Positions 55,701 to 64,000 of a stretch of 64,000 nt of DNA are shown here, in pieces. The position numbers were made by a program, and so were the translations under genes. Positions within the stretch are counted from its first letter, which is position 1. Each line of letters starts with the position of its first letter. Source of the stretch: VAZQ01 sp963821505 (lineage in GTDB: Bacteria; Pseudomonadota; Alphaproteobacteria; Rhizobiales; Xanthobacteraceae). The DNA lies in assembly GCA_963821505.1 (NCBI GenBank), contig CAWGEH010000033.1, positions 1 to 64,000 on the forward strand, given 5' to 3'. The notes beneath the pieces were generated by a model. The model was not told the DNA's origin. It saw nothing but the letters and a program-made list of their open reading frames with translations, and did no database searches.

Positions 55701-58700
55701 GCCCCATTCAGCAGGTTGGCGTCGTTCAGCGTGATGGTCGCGTTCGACGCCGAGGTCGTGAACGACGATGTGCCGCCGACGGTGAGCGCCCCGGTCTGCG
55801 TCAGATTGCCGGACGTGCTCACGACTGTAAGATTTCCGCCGACGCTCGACGCCGCCAGAGCCAGACCGCCCGCCAGGCCGTTCGTCAGGCTGGCATTGCC
55901 GGTCGCGCCGCTGGTGTTCAACGACGCCGGTCCGGTCAGCAGGTTGCCGTCGTTCAGGGTGATATCTGCGTTGCTTGCCGAGGTCGTGAACGACGACGCG
56001 CCTGCGACCGTCAGCACCCCAGTCTGGGTCAGGTTGCCGACCGTATCCGTCACGGTCAGGTCGCCGCCCACGTTGGAGGCGCCCAGCACCGTCGCCTTGC
56101 CGTTGGTCAGCTGCGCCGCGCCGCCGGTCCCGCTGGCGTTGAGCGACACCGCCCCGGTCAGCAGGTTGGTGTTGTTCAGCGTGATCGTCGCGTCGGACGC
56201 GGAGGTCGTGAACGCCGATGTTCCGCCGGCCGTGAGCACCCCGGTCTGCGTCAGGTTGCCGAGCGTGCTCACCACCGTGAAGCTGCCGCCGATACCCGAG
56301 GTGCCCAGCACCAGGCCACCCGCCAGGGTGTTGGTCAGGCTGGCATTGCCGCTCCCGCCGTTGGTGCTCAGCGATACCGCCCCGGTCAGCGAGTTGGCGT
56401 CGTTCAGCGCGATATCCGCGTTGATGCCCGAGGTGGTGAACGACGATGTCCCGCCAACCGTCAGCACCCCGGTCTGAGTCAGGTTCCCGACCCGGTCGGT
56501 CACCACCAGGTTGCCGCCGATGCTCGAGGCCGCCAGCGCCGTTGCAAGGTTGTTGGTCAGGCTGGCGTCGGCGCCCGGGCCGGTCGTGCTCAGCGCAATC
56601 GCCCCGGTCATCGCATTGCTGGTGTTGGTCAGCGTGATGGTCGCGTCCGCGGCCGAGGTCGTGAACGACGCGGCGCCGCCAACCGTAAGCGCTCCTGTCT
56701 GCGTCAGGTTGCCGAGGGTGCTCACTACCGTCACGGTGCCGCCGACGCTCGACGTTGCCAGGGCGAGACCGCTCGCCGAGGTGTTGGTCAGGTCGGCGTC
56801 GCCGCCAGCGCCGCTGGTGGTGAGTGCCACCGCGCCGGTCAGCAGGTTGGCATCGTTCAACGTGATGGTCGCATTCGAGGCCGAGGTCTTGAACGACGAC
56901 GTGCCGCCGACAGCGAGCACTCCGCTCTGCGTCAGGTTGCCGAGCGTGCTGATGACCGTCAGGTTGCCCCCGATGCTCGAGGCGCTCAGGACAAGACCGC
57001 CTGCCAGGTTGTTGGTCAGGCTGGCATTGCCGGTGGCGCCGCTGGTAGTGAGCGACACCGCGCCGGTCAGCAGGTTGGCGCTGGTCAGCGTGATCGTTGC
57101 ATTGTTTGCCGAGGTGGTGAACGAGGACGCGCCTGCAACCGTCAGCGCTCCCGTCTGCGTCAGGTTGCCGAGGGTGCTTACCACCGTCAGGTCGCCACCG
57201 ACATTCGAGGCGCCCAGCACCGTCGCCTTGCCGTTGGTCAGCTGCGCCGCGCCGCCGGTCCCGCTGGTGTTGAGCGACACCGCCCCGGTCAGCAGGTTGG
57301 TGTTGTTGAGCGTGATCGTCGCGTCGGACGCGGAGGTCGTGAACGCCGATGTTCCGCCGGCCGTGAGCACCCCGGTCTGCGTCAGGTTGCCGAGCGTGCT
57401 CACCACCGTGAAGCTGCCGCCGATACCCGAGGTGCCCAGCACCAGGCCACCCGCCAGGGCGTTGGTCAGGCTGGCATTGCCGCTCGCCCCGGTGGTGCTC
57501 AGCGTCACCACCCCGGTCAGCAGGTTGGCGCCGGTCAGCGTGATATCCGCGTTGTTCGCCGCAGTCGTGAACGCGGACGTGCCCGCGACCGTCAGCACCC
57601 CGGTCTGCGTCAGGCTGAGGCCGGCCGAAGCCGTCACCGTCAGGTCGCCGCCGACATTCGACGTCCCCAGCACGGTCGCCCTGGCGTTGGTGAGGCTCGC
57701 GTTGCCGGTCGCCCCGGTGGTGCTCAGCGACACCGCGCCGGCCAGCTGGTTGGCGCTGGCGAGCGTGATCGTCGCGTTCACGGCCGAAGTCGTGAACGAT
57801 GACGTGCCGGTCACCGTCAGCACGCCGGTCTGCGTCAGGTCGCCGAGCGTGCTCACCGCGGTGAGGCTGCCGCCGACGCTAGATGTGCCCAGCACCAAGC
57901 CGCCTGCCAGATTGTTGGTCAGCTGCGCATTGCCGCTCGCCCCGCTGGCGGTCAGCGACACCGCGCCGCTCAGCAGGTTGGCGTCGTTGAGCGTGATCGT
58001 CGCGTTCGCGGTCGAGGTGGTGAACGCCGACGTGCCGGCGACCGTCAGCGCCCCGCTCTGGGTCAGGTTCCCGACCCGGTCGGTGACGACCAGATTGCCG
58101 CCGATGCTCGAGGCCGCCAGCACGGTCGCGCGATTGTTGGTCAGGCTCGCATTGCCGGTTGCGCCGCTGGTGTTCAGCGCCACCGCGCCGGTCAGCACGT
58201 TGCCGGTATTGGTCAGAGTGATGGTCGCGTTCGCGGCCGTCGTAGTGAAAGCCGACGTCCCGGCGACCGTCAGCGCCCCGGTCTGCGTCAGGTTGCCGAG
58301 GGTATCCGTGACCGTCAGGTCGCCGCCAACATTCGAGGCGCCCAGCACCGTCGCCTTGCCGTTGGTCAGTTGCGCCGCGCCGCCGGTCCCGCTGGTGTTG
58401 AGCGACACCGCGCCGGTCAGCAGGTTGGCGCTGGTGAGCGTGATGGTCGCGTTCGCGGCCGAGGTCGTGAACGCCGATGTCGTGCCGACCGTCAGCACGC
58501 CTGACTGCGTCAGGTCGGCGAGCGTGCTCACGACGGTCAGGCTGCCACCGATATTCGAGGTGCCAAGCACCAGGCCGCCCGCCTGATTGTTGATCAGGCT
58601 GGCAGCGCCGGTCGCCCCCGTGGTGTTGAGCGAGACCGCACCGGTCAGCAGGTTGGCGCCGGTCAGCGTGATATCCGCGTTGTTCGCCGCAGTCGTGAAC

Positions 58701-61700
58701 GACGACGTGCCCGCGACCGTCAGCACCCCGGTCTGCGTCAGGCTGGCGCCGGCCGAAGCCGTCACCGTCAGGTTGCCGCCGACGTTCGAAGCCCCGAGCA
58801 CGGTCGCGAGATTGTTGGTCAGGCTGGCATTGCCGGCTGCTCCGGTGGTGTTGAACGACGCCGCGCCGGTCAGCAGGTTGGCGCTGGCGAGCGTGATGCT
58901 GGCGTCCACCGCCGAGGTGGTGAACGACGACGTGCCGGTCACCGTCAGCACGCCGGTCTGCGCCAGGTTGCCGAGCGTGCTCACCGCGGTGAGGCTGCCG
59001 CCGACACTCGAGGTCCCGAGGGCCAGACCGCCCGCCAGATTGTTGGTCAGGCTGGCATTGCCGTTCGCCCCGCTGGTGGTCAGCGCCACCGCGCCGGTCA
59101 GCAGGTTGGCGTTGTTGAGCGTGATGGTCGCGTTCGACGCCGAGGTCGTGAACGACGATGTCCCGCCGACCGTCAGAACCCCGGTCTGCGTCAGGTTGCC
59201 GACCGTATCCGTCACCGTCAGGTTGCCGCCAACATTCAAGGCGCCCAGCACCGTTGCCTTGCCGTTGGTCAGGCTGGCGTTGCCGGTCGCGCCGCTGGTG
59301 TTCAGCACCACCACCCCGGTCAGCAGGTTCGTGCTGTTGAGCGTGATCGTTGCGTTGCTTGCCGAGGTGGTGAACGACGATGGGCCCGCCACCGTCAGCA
59401 CCCCGGTCTGCGTCAGGTTGCCGACCGTATCGGTGACCGTCAGGTCGCCGCCCACATTCGAGGCGCCCAGCACCGTCGCCTTGCCGTTGGTGAGTTGCGC
59501 CGCGCCGCCGGTCCCGCTGGTGTTGAGCGACACCGCGCCGGTCAGCAGGTTGGCGCTGGTGAGCGTGATCGTCGCGTTCGAGGCCGAGGTCGTGAACGCC
59601 GACGTCCCGCCGACCGTGAGCACCCCGGTCTGCGTCAGGTTGCCGAGCGTGCTCACGATCGTCAGATTGCCGCCGACGCTCGACGCGCCTAGGGCCAAAC
59701 CACCCGCCCGGCTGTTGGTCAGGCTGGCATTGCCGGTCGCGCCGTTGGTGTTCAACGATGCCGGCCCGGTCAGCAGGTTGGCGCTGGTCAGCGTGATCGT
59801 CGCGTTCGCGGCCGAGGTCGTGAACGAGGATGCGCCCGCAACCGTCAGCACCCCGGTCTGCGTCAGGTTGCCGACCGTATCCGTCACCGTCAGGTCGCCG
59901 CCCACGTTGGAGGCGCCCAGCACCGTCGCCTTGCCATTGGTCAGTTGCGCCGCGCCGCCCACGGCGCTGGTGTTGAGCGACACCGCACCGGTCAGCAGGT
60001 TCGTGCTGGCCAGCGTGATCGTCGCGTCCGACGCCGAGGTGGTGAACGACGACGTGCCGGTAACCGTTAGCACGCCGGTCTGCGTCAGGTTGCCGAGCGT
60101 GCTCACCGCGGTGAGGCTGCCGCCGACGCTCGAGGTCCCGAGCGCCAGACCGCCCGCCAGATTGTTGGTCAGCTGTGCATTGCCGCTCGCTCCGCTGGTG
60201 GTCAGCGCCACCGCCCCGGTCAGCAGGTTGGCGTTGTTGAGCGTGATGGTCGCGCTCGACGCCGAGGTCGTGAACGCCGATGTCCCGCCGACCGTCAGAA
60301 CCCCGGTCTGCGTCAGGTTGCCGACCGTATCCGTTACGGTGAGATTGCCCCCGATATTCGACGCCCCGAGCACCGTGGCGTTACCGTTGGTCAGGCTGGC
60401 GTTACCGCTCGCGCCGCTGGTGTTCAGCGTCACCACTCCGGTCAGCAGGTTGGTGCTGGTCAGCGTGATCGTTGCGTCGCTTGCCGAGGCGGTGAACGAC
60501 GACGTCCCGCCGACCGTCAGCACGCCGTTCTGCGTCAGGTTGCCGACCGTATCGGTGACCGTCAGGTCGCCGCCGATATTCGAGGCGCCCAGCACCGTCG
60601 CCTTGCCGTTGATGAGTTGCGCGGCACCGCCGGTCCCGTTGGTGTTGAGCGACGCCGCGCCGGTCAGCAGGTTGGTGTTGTTGAGCGTGATCGTCGCGTT
60701 CGAGGCCGAGGTCGTGAACGCCGACGTCCCGCCGATCGTGAGCGCTCCGGTCTGCGTCAGGTTGCCGAGCGTGCTCACGATCGTCAGATTGCCGCCGATG
60801 CCCGAGGCGCCCAGGGCCAGACCACCCGCCAGGCTGTTGGTCAGGCTGGCAGCGCCGGTCGCGCCGTTGGTGTTCAGCGATGCCACCCCGGTCAGCAGGT
60901 TGGCGCTGGTCAGCGTGATCGTGGCGTTCGCGGCCGAGGTCGTGAACGACGATGCGCCCGCAACCGTTAGCACGCCGTTCTGCGTCAGGTTGCCGACCGT
61001 ATCCGTCACCGTCAGGTCGCCGCCCACATTCGAGGCGCCCAGCACCGTCGCCTTGCCGTTGGTCAGCTGCGCCGCGCCGCCGGTCCCGCTGGTGTTGAGC
61101 GACACCGCACCGGTCAGCAGATTGGTGTTGTTGAGCGTGATCGTCGCGTCGGACGCCGAGGTCGTGAACGACGACGTCCCGCCGACCGTGAGCACCCCGG
61201 TCTGCGTCAGGTTGCCGAGCGTGCTCACCGCAGTGAGGCTGCCGCCGACGCCCGAGGTGCCGAGCACCGTCGCGATGCCGTTGGTCAGGCTGACATTGCC
61301 GCTCCCGCCAGTCGTCGTCAGTGACACCGCTCCGCTCAGCGAGTTGGCGTTGCTCAGCGTGATGGTCGCGTTCAAAGCCGAGGTCGTAAACGACGACGTC
61401 CCGCCGACCGTGAGCGCCCCGGTCTGCGTCAGGTTCCCGACCCGGTCGGTAACCACCAGATTGCCGCCGACATTCGATGCCGCCAGTGCGGTTGCAAGAT
61501 TGTTGGTCAGGCCGGCGTCCGCGCTCGGACCGGTCGTGCTCAGCGCGATCGCCGCGGTCATCGCATTGCTGGTGTTGGTCAGCGTGATGGTCGCGTTCGA
61601 CGCGGAGGTCGTGAACGACGACGTCCCGCCGACCGTGAGCGCGCCGGTCTGCGTCAAATTGCCGAGCGTGCTCACCACCGTCAGGCTGCCGCCGACGCTC

Positions 61701-64000
61701 GATGTCCCGAGCGCCAGACCACCCGCCAGGCTGTTGGTCAGCTGCGCATTGCCGCTCGCTCCGCTGGCGGTGAGCGATACCGCGCCGGTGAGCAGGTTGG
61801 CATTGTTCAGCGTGATGGTCGCATTCGCGGCCGAGGTCTTGAACGACGACGTCCCGCCGACCGTGAGCACCCCGGTCTGGGTCAGATTGCCCAGCGTGCT
61901 CACGATCGTCAGATTGCCGCCGATGCCCGAGGCGCCCAGGGCCAGACCACCCGCCAGGTTGTTGGTCAGGCTGGCAGCGCCGGTCGCGCCGTTGGTGTTC
62001 AGCGACGCCACCCCGGTCAGCAGGTTGGCGCTGGTCAGCGTGATCGTGGCGTTCGCGGCCGAGGTCGTGAACGACGATGCGCCCGCAACCGTCAGCACCC
62101 CGGTCTGCGTCAGGTTGCCGACCGTATCCGTCACCGTCAGGTCGCCGCCCACATTCGAGGCTCCCAGCACCGTCGCCTTGCCGTTGGTCAGCTGCGCCGT
62201 GCCGCCGGTCCCGTTGGTGTTGAGCGATACCGCACCGGTCAGCAGGTTGGTGTTGTTGAGGGTGATCGTCGCGTCCGACGCCGAGGTCGTGAACGACGAC
62301 GTTCCGCCGACCGTGAGCACCCCGGTCTGCGTCAGATTGCCGAGCGTGCTCACCGCCGTCAGGCTGCCGCCGGCGCTTGACGTTCCCAGAGCCAGACCGC
62401 TTGCCAGATTATTGGTCAGGCTGGCATTGCCGCTCGCTCCGGCGGTGTTCAGCGTCACCACCCCGGTCAGCAGGTTGGCGTTGTTCAGCGTGATGGTCGC
62501 GTTCGCCGCCGAGGTCGTGAACGACGACGTCCCGCCGACCGTCAACAGCCCGGTCTGCGTCAGGGAGCCGACGGTATCCGTCACCGTCAGGTCGCCGCCG
62601 ACATTCGAGGCCGCCAGCACCGTCGCGCGATTGTTGGTCAGGCTCGCGTCGCCGGTCGTCCCGTTGGTGTTCAGCGATACCGCCCCGGTCAGCAGGTTGG
62701 TGCTGGTCAGCGCGATGGTCGCGTTCGATGCCGAGGTGGTGAACGATGACGTGCCGGTCACCGTGAGCACGCCGGTCTGCGTCAGGTTGCCGAGCGTGCT
62801 CACCGCCGTCAGGCTGCCGCCGACGCTCGAGGTCGCGAGGGCCAGACCGCCCACCAGGCTGTTGGTCAAGCTGGCGTTGCCGCTCGCGCCGCTGGTGGTG
62901 AGGGCCACCGCGCCGGCGAGCAGGTTGGCGTTGTTCAGCGTGATGGTCGCGTTCGCCGCCGAGGTCGTGAACGACGACGTCCCGCCGACCGTCAGCAGCC
63001 CGGTTTGAGTCAGATTCCCGACCCGGTCGGTGACCACCAGGTTGCCGCCGATGCCCGAGGCCGCCAGCGCCGTCGCGCGATTGTTGGTCAGGCTGGCATT
63101 GCCGGTCGCGCCATTGGTGTTCAGCGTCACCGCGCCGGTCAGCAGGTTGGTGGTGGTGGTCAGCGTGATCGTGGCGTTCGAAGCCGAGGTCGCGAACGAC
63201 GATGTCCCGCCAACCGTCAGCGCCCCGGTCTGCGTCAGATTGCCGACCGCATCGCTGACCGTCAGGTTGCCGCCCACGCTCGATGCCGCCAGCGCCGTCG
63301 CGAGATTGTTGGTCAGGCTGGCATCCGCGCTCGGCCCGGTCGTGCTCAGCGCCACCGCCCCGGTCAGCAGGTTGGCGTTGTTGAGCGTGATCGTCGCGTT
63401 TGAGGCCGAGGTCGTGAACGCCGACGTCCCGCCGACCGTGAGCACCCCGGTCTGCGTCAGATTGCCGAGCGTGCTCACCACCGTCAGGCTGCCGCCGACG
63501 CTCGACGCGCCCAGAGCCAGACCGCCTGCCAGGCTGTTGGTCAGGCTGGCAGTGCCGGTCGCGCCGGTGGTGTTCAGCGTCACCGGCCCGGTCAGCAGGT
63601 TGGCGCCGGTCAGCGTGATATCCGCATTGTTTACCGAGGTGGTGAACGACGATGCGCCCGCAACCGTCAGCACCCCGGTCTGTGTCAGGCTGGCGCCGGC
63701 CGAAGCCGTCACCGTCAGGTTGCCGCCGACATTCGAGGCCGCCAGCACCGTCGCGCGATTGTTGGTCAGGCTCGCGTCGCCGGTCGTCCCGTTGGTGTTC
63801 AGCGATACCGCCCCGGTCAGCAGGTTAGCGCTGGTCAGCGTCATCGTTGCGTTCGCGGCCGAGGTCGTGAACGATGACGTCCCGGTAACCGTCAGCACGC
63901 CGGTCTGCGTCAGGTTGCCGAGCGTGCTCACCGCCGTCAGGCCGCCGCCGACGCTCGATGTGCCCAGAACCAAACCGCCCGCCAGATTATTGGTCAGGCT
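52712..64000 (-). CDS. Giant repetitive adhesin with MBG domains, partial (N-terminus off window)
   Basis: The frame stays open from the stop at 52712 to the right edge (at least 3,760 codons). From about 54660 rightwards it consists of 41 tandem units of 74 or 76 aa, each starting LTQTGVLTVGGTSSFTTSA and rich in Thr, Ser, Gly, Asn and Leu. Units end either DLTVTDTVGN or SLTVVSTLGN. Towards the C-terminus come unique filamentous-haemagglutinin-like segments (INASMNGGAVGDLTAIANGN), then MBG/YDG-type modules (LTITANDTTQTFNSVPYSG, ITITANGQTKFIGSPDPALTY) and a basic tail KIVMSKNGKNIILESVPRRRR. This is a secreted beta-helical surface protein, probably two-partner secretion. The N-terminal secretion domain and partner lie outside. 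Confidence 0.92.
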   Translation of the reverse strand, partial: SLTNNLAGGLVLGTSSVGGGLTAVSTLGNLTQTGVLTVTGTSSFTTSAANATMTLTSANLLTGAVSLNTNGTTGDASLTNNRATVLAASNVGGNLTVTASAGASLTQTGVLTVAGASSFTTSVNNADITLTGANLLTGPVTLNTTGATGTASLTNSLAGGLALGASSVGGSLTVVSTLGNLTQTGVLTVGGTSAFTTSASNATITLNNANLLTGAVALSTTGPSADASLTNNLATALAASSVGGNLTVSDAVGNLTQTGALTVGGTSSFATSASNATITLTTTTNLLTGAVTLNTNGATGNASLTNNRATALAASGIGGNLVVTDRVGNLTQTGLLTVGGTSSFTTSAANATITLNNANLLAGAVALTTSGASGNASLTNSLVGGLALATSSVGGSLTAVSTLGNLTQTGVLTVTGTSSFTTSASNATIALTSTNLLTGAVSLNTNGTTGDASLTNNRATVLAASNVGGDLTVTDTVGSLTQTGLLTVGGTSSFTTSAANATITLNNANLLTGVVTLNTAGASGNASLTNNLASGLALGTSSAGGSLTAVSTLGNLTQTGVLTVGGTSSFTTSASDATITLNNTNLLTGAVSLNTNGTGGTAQLTNGKATVLGASNVGGDLTVTDTVGNLTQTGVLTVAGASSFTTSAANATITLTSANLLTGVASLNTNGATGAASLTNNLAGGLALGASGIGGNLTIVSTLGNLTQTGVLTVGGTSSFKTSAANATITLNNANLLTGAVSLTASGASGNAQLTNSLAGGLALGTSSVGGSLTVVSTLGNLTQTGALTVGGTSSFTTSASNATITLTNTSNAMTAAIALSTTGPSADAGLTNNLATALAASNVGGNLVVTDRVGNLTQTGALTVGGTSSFTTSALNATITLSNANSLSGAVSLTTTGGSGNVSLTNGIATVLGTSGVGGSLTAVSTLGNLTQTGVLTVGGTSSFTTSASDATITLNNTNLLTGAVSLNTSGTGGAAQLTNGKATVLGASNVGGDLTVTDTVGNLTQNGVLTVAGASSFTTSAANATITLTSANLLTGVASLNTNGATGAASLTNSLAGGLALGASGIGGNLTIVSTLGNLTQTGALTIGGTSAFTTSASNATITLNNTNLLTGAASLNTNGTGGAAQLINGKATVLGASNIGGDLTVTDTVGNLTQNGVLTVGGTSSFTASASDATITLTSTNLLTGVVTLNTSGASGNASLTNGNATVLGASNIGGNLTVTDTVGNLTQTGVLTVGGTSAFTTSASSATITLNNANLLTGAVALTTSGASGNAQLTNNLAGGLALGTSSVGGSLTAVSTLGNLTQTGVLTVTGTSSFTTSASDATITLASTNLLTGAVSLNTSAVGGAAQLTNGKATVLGASNVGGDLTVTDTVGNLTQTGVLTVAGASSFTTSAANATITLTSANLLTGPASLNTNGATGNASLTNSRAGGLALGASSVGGNLTIVSTLGNLTQTGVLTVGGTSAFTTSASNATITLTSANLLTGAVSLNTSGTGGAAQLTNGKATVLGASNVGGDLTVTDTVGNLTQTGVLTVAGPSSFTTSASNATITLNSTNLLTGVVVLNTSGATGNASLTNGKATVLGALNVGGNLTVTDTVGNLTQTGVLTVGGTSSFTTSASNATITLNNANLLTGAVALTTSGANGNASLTNNLAGGLALGTSSVGGSLTAVSTLGNLAQTGVLTVTGTSSFTTSAVDASITLASANLLTGAASFNTTGAAGNASLTNNLATVLGASNVGGNLTVTASAGASLTQTGVLTVAGTSSFTTAANNADITLTGANLLTGAVSLNTTGATGAASLINNQAGGLVLGTSNIGGSLTVVSTLADLTQSGVLTVGTTSAFTTSAANATITLTSANLLTGAVSLNTSGTGGAAQLTNGKATVLGASNVGGDLTVTDTLGNLTQTGALTVAGTSAFTTTAANATITLTNTGNVLTGAVALNTSGATGNASLTNNRATVLAASSIGGNLVVTDRVGNLTQSGALTVAGTSAFTTSTANATITLNDANLLSGAVSLTASGASGNAQLTNNLAGGLVLGTSSVGGSLTAVSTLGDLTQTGVLTVTGTSSFTTSAVNATITLASANQLAGAVSLSTTGATGNASLTNARATVLGTSNVGGDLTVTASAGLSLTQTGVLTVAGTSAFTTAANNADITLTGANLLTGVVTLSTTGASGNASLTNALAGGLVLGTSGIGGSFTVVSTLGNLTQTGVLTAGGTSAFTTSASDATITLNNTNLLTGAVSLNTSGTGGAAQLTNGKATVLGASNVGGDLTVVSTLGNLTQTGALTVAGASSFTTSANNATITLTSANLLTGAVSLTTSGATGNASLTNNLAGGLVLSASSIGGNLTVISTLGNLTQSGVLAVGGTSSFKTSASNATITLNDANLLTGAVALTTSGAGGDADLTNTSASGLALATSSVGGTVTVVSTLGNLTQTGALTVGGAASFTTSAADATITLTNTSNAMTGAIALSTTGPGADASLTNNLATALAASSIGGNLVVTDRVGNLTQTGVLTVGGTSSFTTSGINADIALNDANSLTGAVSLSTNGGSGNASLTNTLAGGLVLGTSGIGGSFTVVSTLGNLTQTGVLTAGGTSAFTTSASDATITLNNTNLLTGAVSLNASGTGGAAQLTNGKATVLGASNVGGDLTVTDTVGNLTQTGVLTVAGASSFTTSASNADITLNDGNLLTGPASLNTSGATGNASLTNGLAGGLALAASSVGGNLTVVSTSGNLTQTGALTVGGTSSFTTSASNATITLNDANLLNGAVALNTSGASGNVSLTNNVATALAASDVGGNLTVASTLGDLTQTGALTVGGTSSFTTSASDATITLTRNGNAMTGTIALSTTGPGGDASVTNDLATALAASSIGGNLVVTDRAGNLTQTGPLAVGGTSSFTTSASNATITLNDANLLTGPASLNTTGASGSASLTNSLAGGLVLGTSSVGGDLTIVSTLGNLTQSGALTAGGTSSFTTSASNATITLNNTNLLTGAVSLSTSGTGGAAQLTNGKTTVLGASNVGGDLAVTDTAGALTQTGVLTVAGAASFTTSANNADITLTSVNLLTGAVTLNTTGANGNASLTNNLPTVLGASNVGGNLTVQTDSLSVTGAINTGGQTFTLVPLTAATTMGLGTGASTLSLSQAALNNITASTLVFGNAGSIGAMTVGGTVTLPSSITNLSLLSGSSITVASGGSLNNSNPSSSILLQGASLALGGPVSVNGANSALTLNVMGTATQSAAITATNLALLGTGGSYTLGNPGNLIGTLAANTGSISLTNGQALTIGTVSGTTGWTTTGNSTLTAIGGASDITVANAVSWSTSALTLSAGRNIAINASMNGGAVGDLTAIANGNLTIAAPGSVTGRTLALAAIGAFINDRASDAVSASDRWLIYSNSPEAPGQNFGSLNSNNTAIWNNTYATLPPASVTLPGNRYIFAFAAGTTPATLTVTSLNDSKIYGTTANLSGFTVSGFQAGLENVYSGDPNVFSGSPSFSSTGAAATANAGNYSIDLSQGTLTASGNYAFAFNNAGVLTVNPTALTITANDTTQTFNSVPYSGGNGVIYNGLVNGESPSVLSGTIAWGGSAQGAVNVGAYTIIPSNLTSPNYTINYINGTLTITQEPITITANGQTKFIGSPDPALTYQVTSGTVYAGSALSGTPTRAGGEVPGAYPISRGTLTSPNYAITFVDSTLFIEANPAGMVAPSTVTTTTNTLPTVSVYFPGSNAPPFAAGTGGSAVDINQPTLKIVMSKNGKNIILESVPRRRR
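54660..64000 (-). repeat. Tandem 222/228-bp coding repeat array (41 units in window)
   Basis: Units differ by a two-codon length variant, ASNVGGDLTVTDTVGN versus GGLALGTSSVGGSLTVVSTLGN, and by a few substitutions. Third-position similarity is high, implying recent duplication or gene conversion. The array reaches the window edge, so the true count is larger. Such arrays are prone to assembly collapse. Confidence 0.9.

Noticed and set aside
54656..63008. Three very long plus-strand genes opposite the adhesin
   Set aside because: They are antisense shadows of a repetitive, high-GC coding region. They show no domain and no ribosome site, and their repeat merely mirrors the minus-strand unit.
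54660..64000. CRISPR array
   Set aside because: The regular repeats are 222-228 bp, contiguous and coding, with no unique spacers and no cas genes.

Overview
This is a high-GC chromosomal window from an alphaproteobacterium, most likely Hyphomicrobiales in the Bradyrhizobium / Rhodopseudomonas / Xanthobacteraceae neighbourhood. Four things point there: the paired palindromic intergenic repeats typical of that group; the mix of form I CO dehydrogenase, Tat-exported binding proteins and aromatic-degradation genes; a DUF5681 gene; and the 'RREFxxLLGGAAAWPLAARAQ'-type export signal, seen here as a relic. No rRNA, tRNA, CRISPR array or replication origin was recognised.

Layout. 1-2.6 kb: a partial cupin gene and a DUF2848 gene, divergent from an amidase-signature hydrolase. 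2.8-8.8 kb: a form I aerobic CO dehydrogenase cluster, coxM-coxS-coxL-coxD-coxE, with the form I active-site loop AYRCSFR in CoxL. 9-30 kb: catabolic genes in mixed orientation. These include two acyl-CoA dehydrogenases, an extradiol dioxygenase resembling homoprotocatechuate 2,3-dioxygenase, a UbiD-type decarboxylase with an enoyl-CoA hydratase, a lone xanthine-dehydrogenase-type molybdopterin subunit, a DenD-like dehydrogenase, a PEP-mutase-family lyase, an exported FMN hydroxy-acid oxidase carrying a CSSCH motif, an aminotransferase, a Rieske dioxygenase alpha/beta pair and an FAD monooxygenase. 31-34 kb: a complete ABC importer of the nitrate/sulfonate/taurine type split over a divergent promoter region. 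34-40 kb: a DMT exporter, a frameshifted cation/proton antiporter, a frameshifted FecCD/BtuCD-type importer and its binding protein. 40-47 kb: an accessory patch holding an amidohydrolase, an orphan group II intron 3' end, a Cys-rich secreted protein, an IS110 remnant, an export-signal relic, an alpha/beta hydrolase, RlpA, a collapsed autotransporter relic and many palindromic repeats. 47-52.5 kb: VOC proteins, a DUF5681 pair with a short promoter-terminator leader, a BtuF-like protein, a WbuC-type cupin and a sugar-epimerase-like protein. 52.7-64 kb: the 3' part of a giant repetitive adhesin gene on the minus strand, with 41 repeat units visible before the window ends.

Together the genes suggest a soil heterotroph that scavenges atmospheric or low-level CO and aromatic or carboxylic compounds, using many binding-protein-dependent importers (Bug/TctC, SBP family 3, NMT1-like, BtuF-like). 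The cox genes supply the three CODH subunits plus the CoxD/CoxE factors known to be needed for active-site maturation. The dioxygenases, UbiD, acyl-CoA dehydrogenases and hydratase fit ring attack followed by CoA-thioester oxidation, but the individual substrates cannot be read from sequence.

Quality note. Four loci (a cell-wall amidase, the Rieske alpha subunit, the antiporter and the FecCD/ATPase pair) are broken only by single-base frameshifts. In each, removing or adding those bases restores an exact multiple of three and full family motifs. Six of the nine shifts lie within 1.5 kb (37.19-38.64 kb). Sequencing or assembly error is the simplest reading, and recent gene decay is the alternative.
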